From Carettochelys insculpta (taxonomy: Eukaryota; Chordata; Testudines; Carettochelyidae): 64,000 bases of DNA. Shown piece after piece: positions 63,340 to 64,000 of the stretch. The number at the start of each line of letters is the position of its first letter. Position 1 is the stretch's first letter. The stretch lies in NCBI RefSeq assembly GCF_033958435.1, contig NC_134152.1, forward strand, positions 13,502,001 to 13,566,000, in the 5' to 3' direction. The notes beneath the pieces were generated by a model. It was given only the letters and a program-made list of their open reading frames with translations, had not been told where the DNA came from and did not search any database. The translations under genes and the position numbers were made by a program.

Positions 63340-64000
63340 GTCGTCCGCACAATCAATGCCCTGCTCCTCCACAGGCTCATGCGGCTTGGGGACCCGGATG
63401 CTGCCATCGCGGGGTTTGCCAGCCTGGGCTTCCCAAATAAGCTTTGGGGCTCTGGATGGGACCCGTATCCCTATCCGTGTCCCGGAGCACAGCGGAGGAT
63501 GCTTCCTCAATAGGAAGAGATACCCTTCCGTGGTCCTCCAGGCCTCGGTGGACAGCTGGGGCCGACTCTTGGACATTTATGTTGGCTGGCCTGGCAGCAT
63601 CCACGACGCCCGGGTGTTCAGAAATTCGGGCCTGTGCCGCCGACTGGAGGCGGGGACCTACATTCCCCAATGGGAGATCCCTGTGGGGGACACCACCATG
63701 CCCCTCTGCCTCGTCGCAGATGCGATGTACTCCCTCTGGCCCTGGCTCATGCACCCCTACACGGGCCATGTCACAGCCAGCCAGGAGTGGTTCTAACACG
63801 CACTTGAACCAGGTGGTCAAGTGCACTTTCAGCCGCCTCAAAGGGTGCTGGAGGTGTCTCCTCACCCGCCTGGATGCAGGGCGCACCAACATCCCCCAGG
63901 TTGTGGGCGCATGCAGTGCACTCCACAACCTGGTGGAGAGCAAGGGAGAGGCCTTCTTCCAGGGCTGGGCTGTGGAGGCTGGCAGGGCCAACATCCAGCC
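63340..64000 (+). pseudogene. Harbinger transposase, exon 2 (copy 3, partial)
   Basis: After the acceptor comes VVRTINALLLHRLMRLGDPD, then a one-base insertion at LGFPN (about 63438) shifts the frame. Then ALDGTRIPIRVPEHSGG (first Asp), YVGWPGSIHDARVFRN, CLVADAMYSLWPWLMHPY (second Asp) and ASQEWF-stop. After a further shift VVKCTFSRLKGCW-like sequence occupies the position of VVERSFG, so the catalytic Glu appears replaced. The tail GACSALHNLVESKGEAFFQG is still readable. The window ends inside the exon. Confidence 0.78.

Larger units (their letters stand above)
62400..64000 (+). mobile_element. PIF/Harbinger copy 3, cut by the window end
   Basis: Begins AGCTACGTCTACACTGGG after CTTATT, then TTATTTCGATGTAGC repeats and CGACGTTCAATGTCGACGTTG. 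Orientation is opposite to copies 1 and 2. Transposase exons follow on the plus strand; the Myb-like gene should lie beyond position 64000. More diverged than the other two copies. Confidence 0.9.

Noticed and set aside
1..64000. CRISPR array, bacterial operon, rRNA or tRNA genes
   Set aside because: Direct repeats found are transposon or satellite units without regular spacers; no rRNA or cloverleaf pattern was seen, and the content is vertebrate-type mobile DNA.

Overview
The window looks like a stretch of a sauropsid (reptile-lineage) nuclear genome, most likely a turtle. The evidence is CR1 retrotransposons with an esterase-type ORF1, Penelope-like elements (PLEs) with a GIY-YIG endonuclease, PIF/Harbinger transposons with swarms of small derivatives whose ends read GGCTACGTCTACACGTG, hAT elements and solo LTRs. 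No operon-style gene, rRNA, tRNA or CRISPR array is visible, and I could not support any host protein-coding exon. The window behaves as a gene desert or a very large intron built from nested mobile elements. Species assignment is inference; a crocodilian or another sauropsid is not excluded.

Layout. 1-3.6 kb: unassigned sequence plus a 1.8 kb terminal-inverted-repeat element. 3.6-11.8 kb: an old hAT transposon whose transposase gene was split by a 4.8 kb two-gene Harbinger element (copy 1) and a 438 bp palindromic MITE. 12.6-15.4 kb: a CR1 split by a second hAT fragment and another MITE. 16.2-17.8 kb: a deleted hAT with a perfect 8 bp target duplication. 19.6-25.6 kb: a MITE, an LTR split by a 711 bp Harbinger derivative, an inverted PLE tail pair, and a minus-strand PNMA-like gag with primer-binding site and LTR. 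26.4-37.2 kb: MITEs and the deepest nest in the window, CR1 > PLE > Harbinger copy 2. 40.5-44.7 kb: another CR1 with a MITE inside, then a PLE and a Harbinger fragment. 47.4-55 kb: CR1 5' piece, small TIR elements, a solo LTR and a second 711 bp Harbinger derivative. 56.2-62.1 kb: a PLE and a nearly complete minus-strand CR1. 62.4-64 kb: a third Harbinger copy running off the window.

How the genes work together. Each Harbinger copy carries a Myb/SANT-like DNA-binding protein on one strand and a two-exon DDE transposase converging on it from the other strand. In this superfamily the two proteins normally act together on the terminal repeats. Many of the small elements share these ends and TTCGAA-rich subterminal sequence, so they are probably non-autonomous clients. 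Eleven elements with Harbinger-type ends have 3 bp flanking duplications, and only one has the canonical TWA form. No Harbinger copy seen here has all parts intact: copy 1 has lost a splice acceptor and a transposase C-terminus, copy 2 has a frameshifted Myb exon and a nonsense codon in the transposase, and copy 3 has several lesions.
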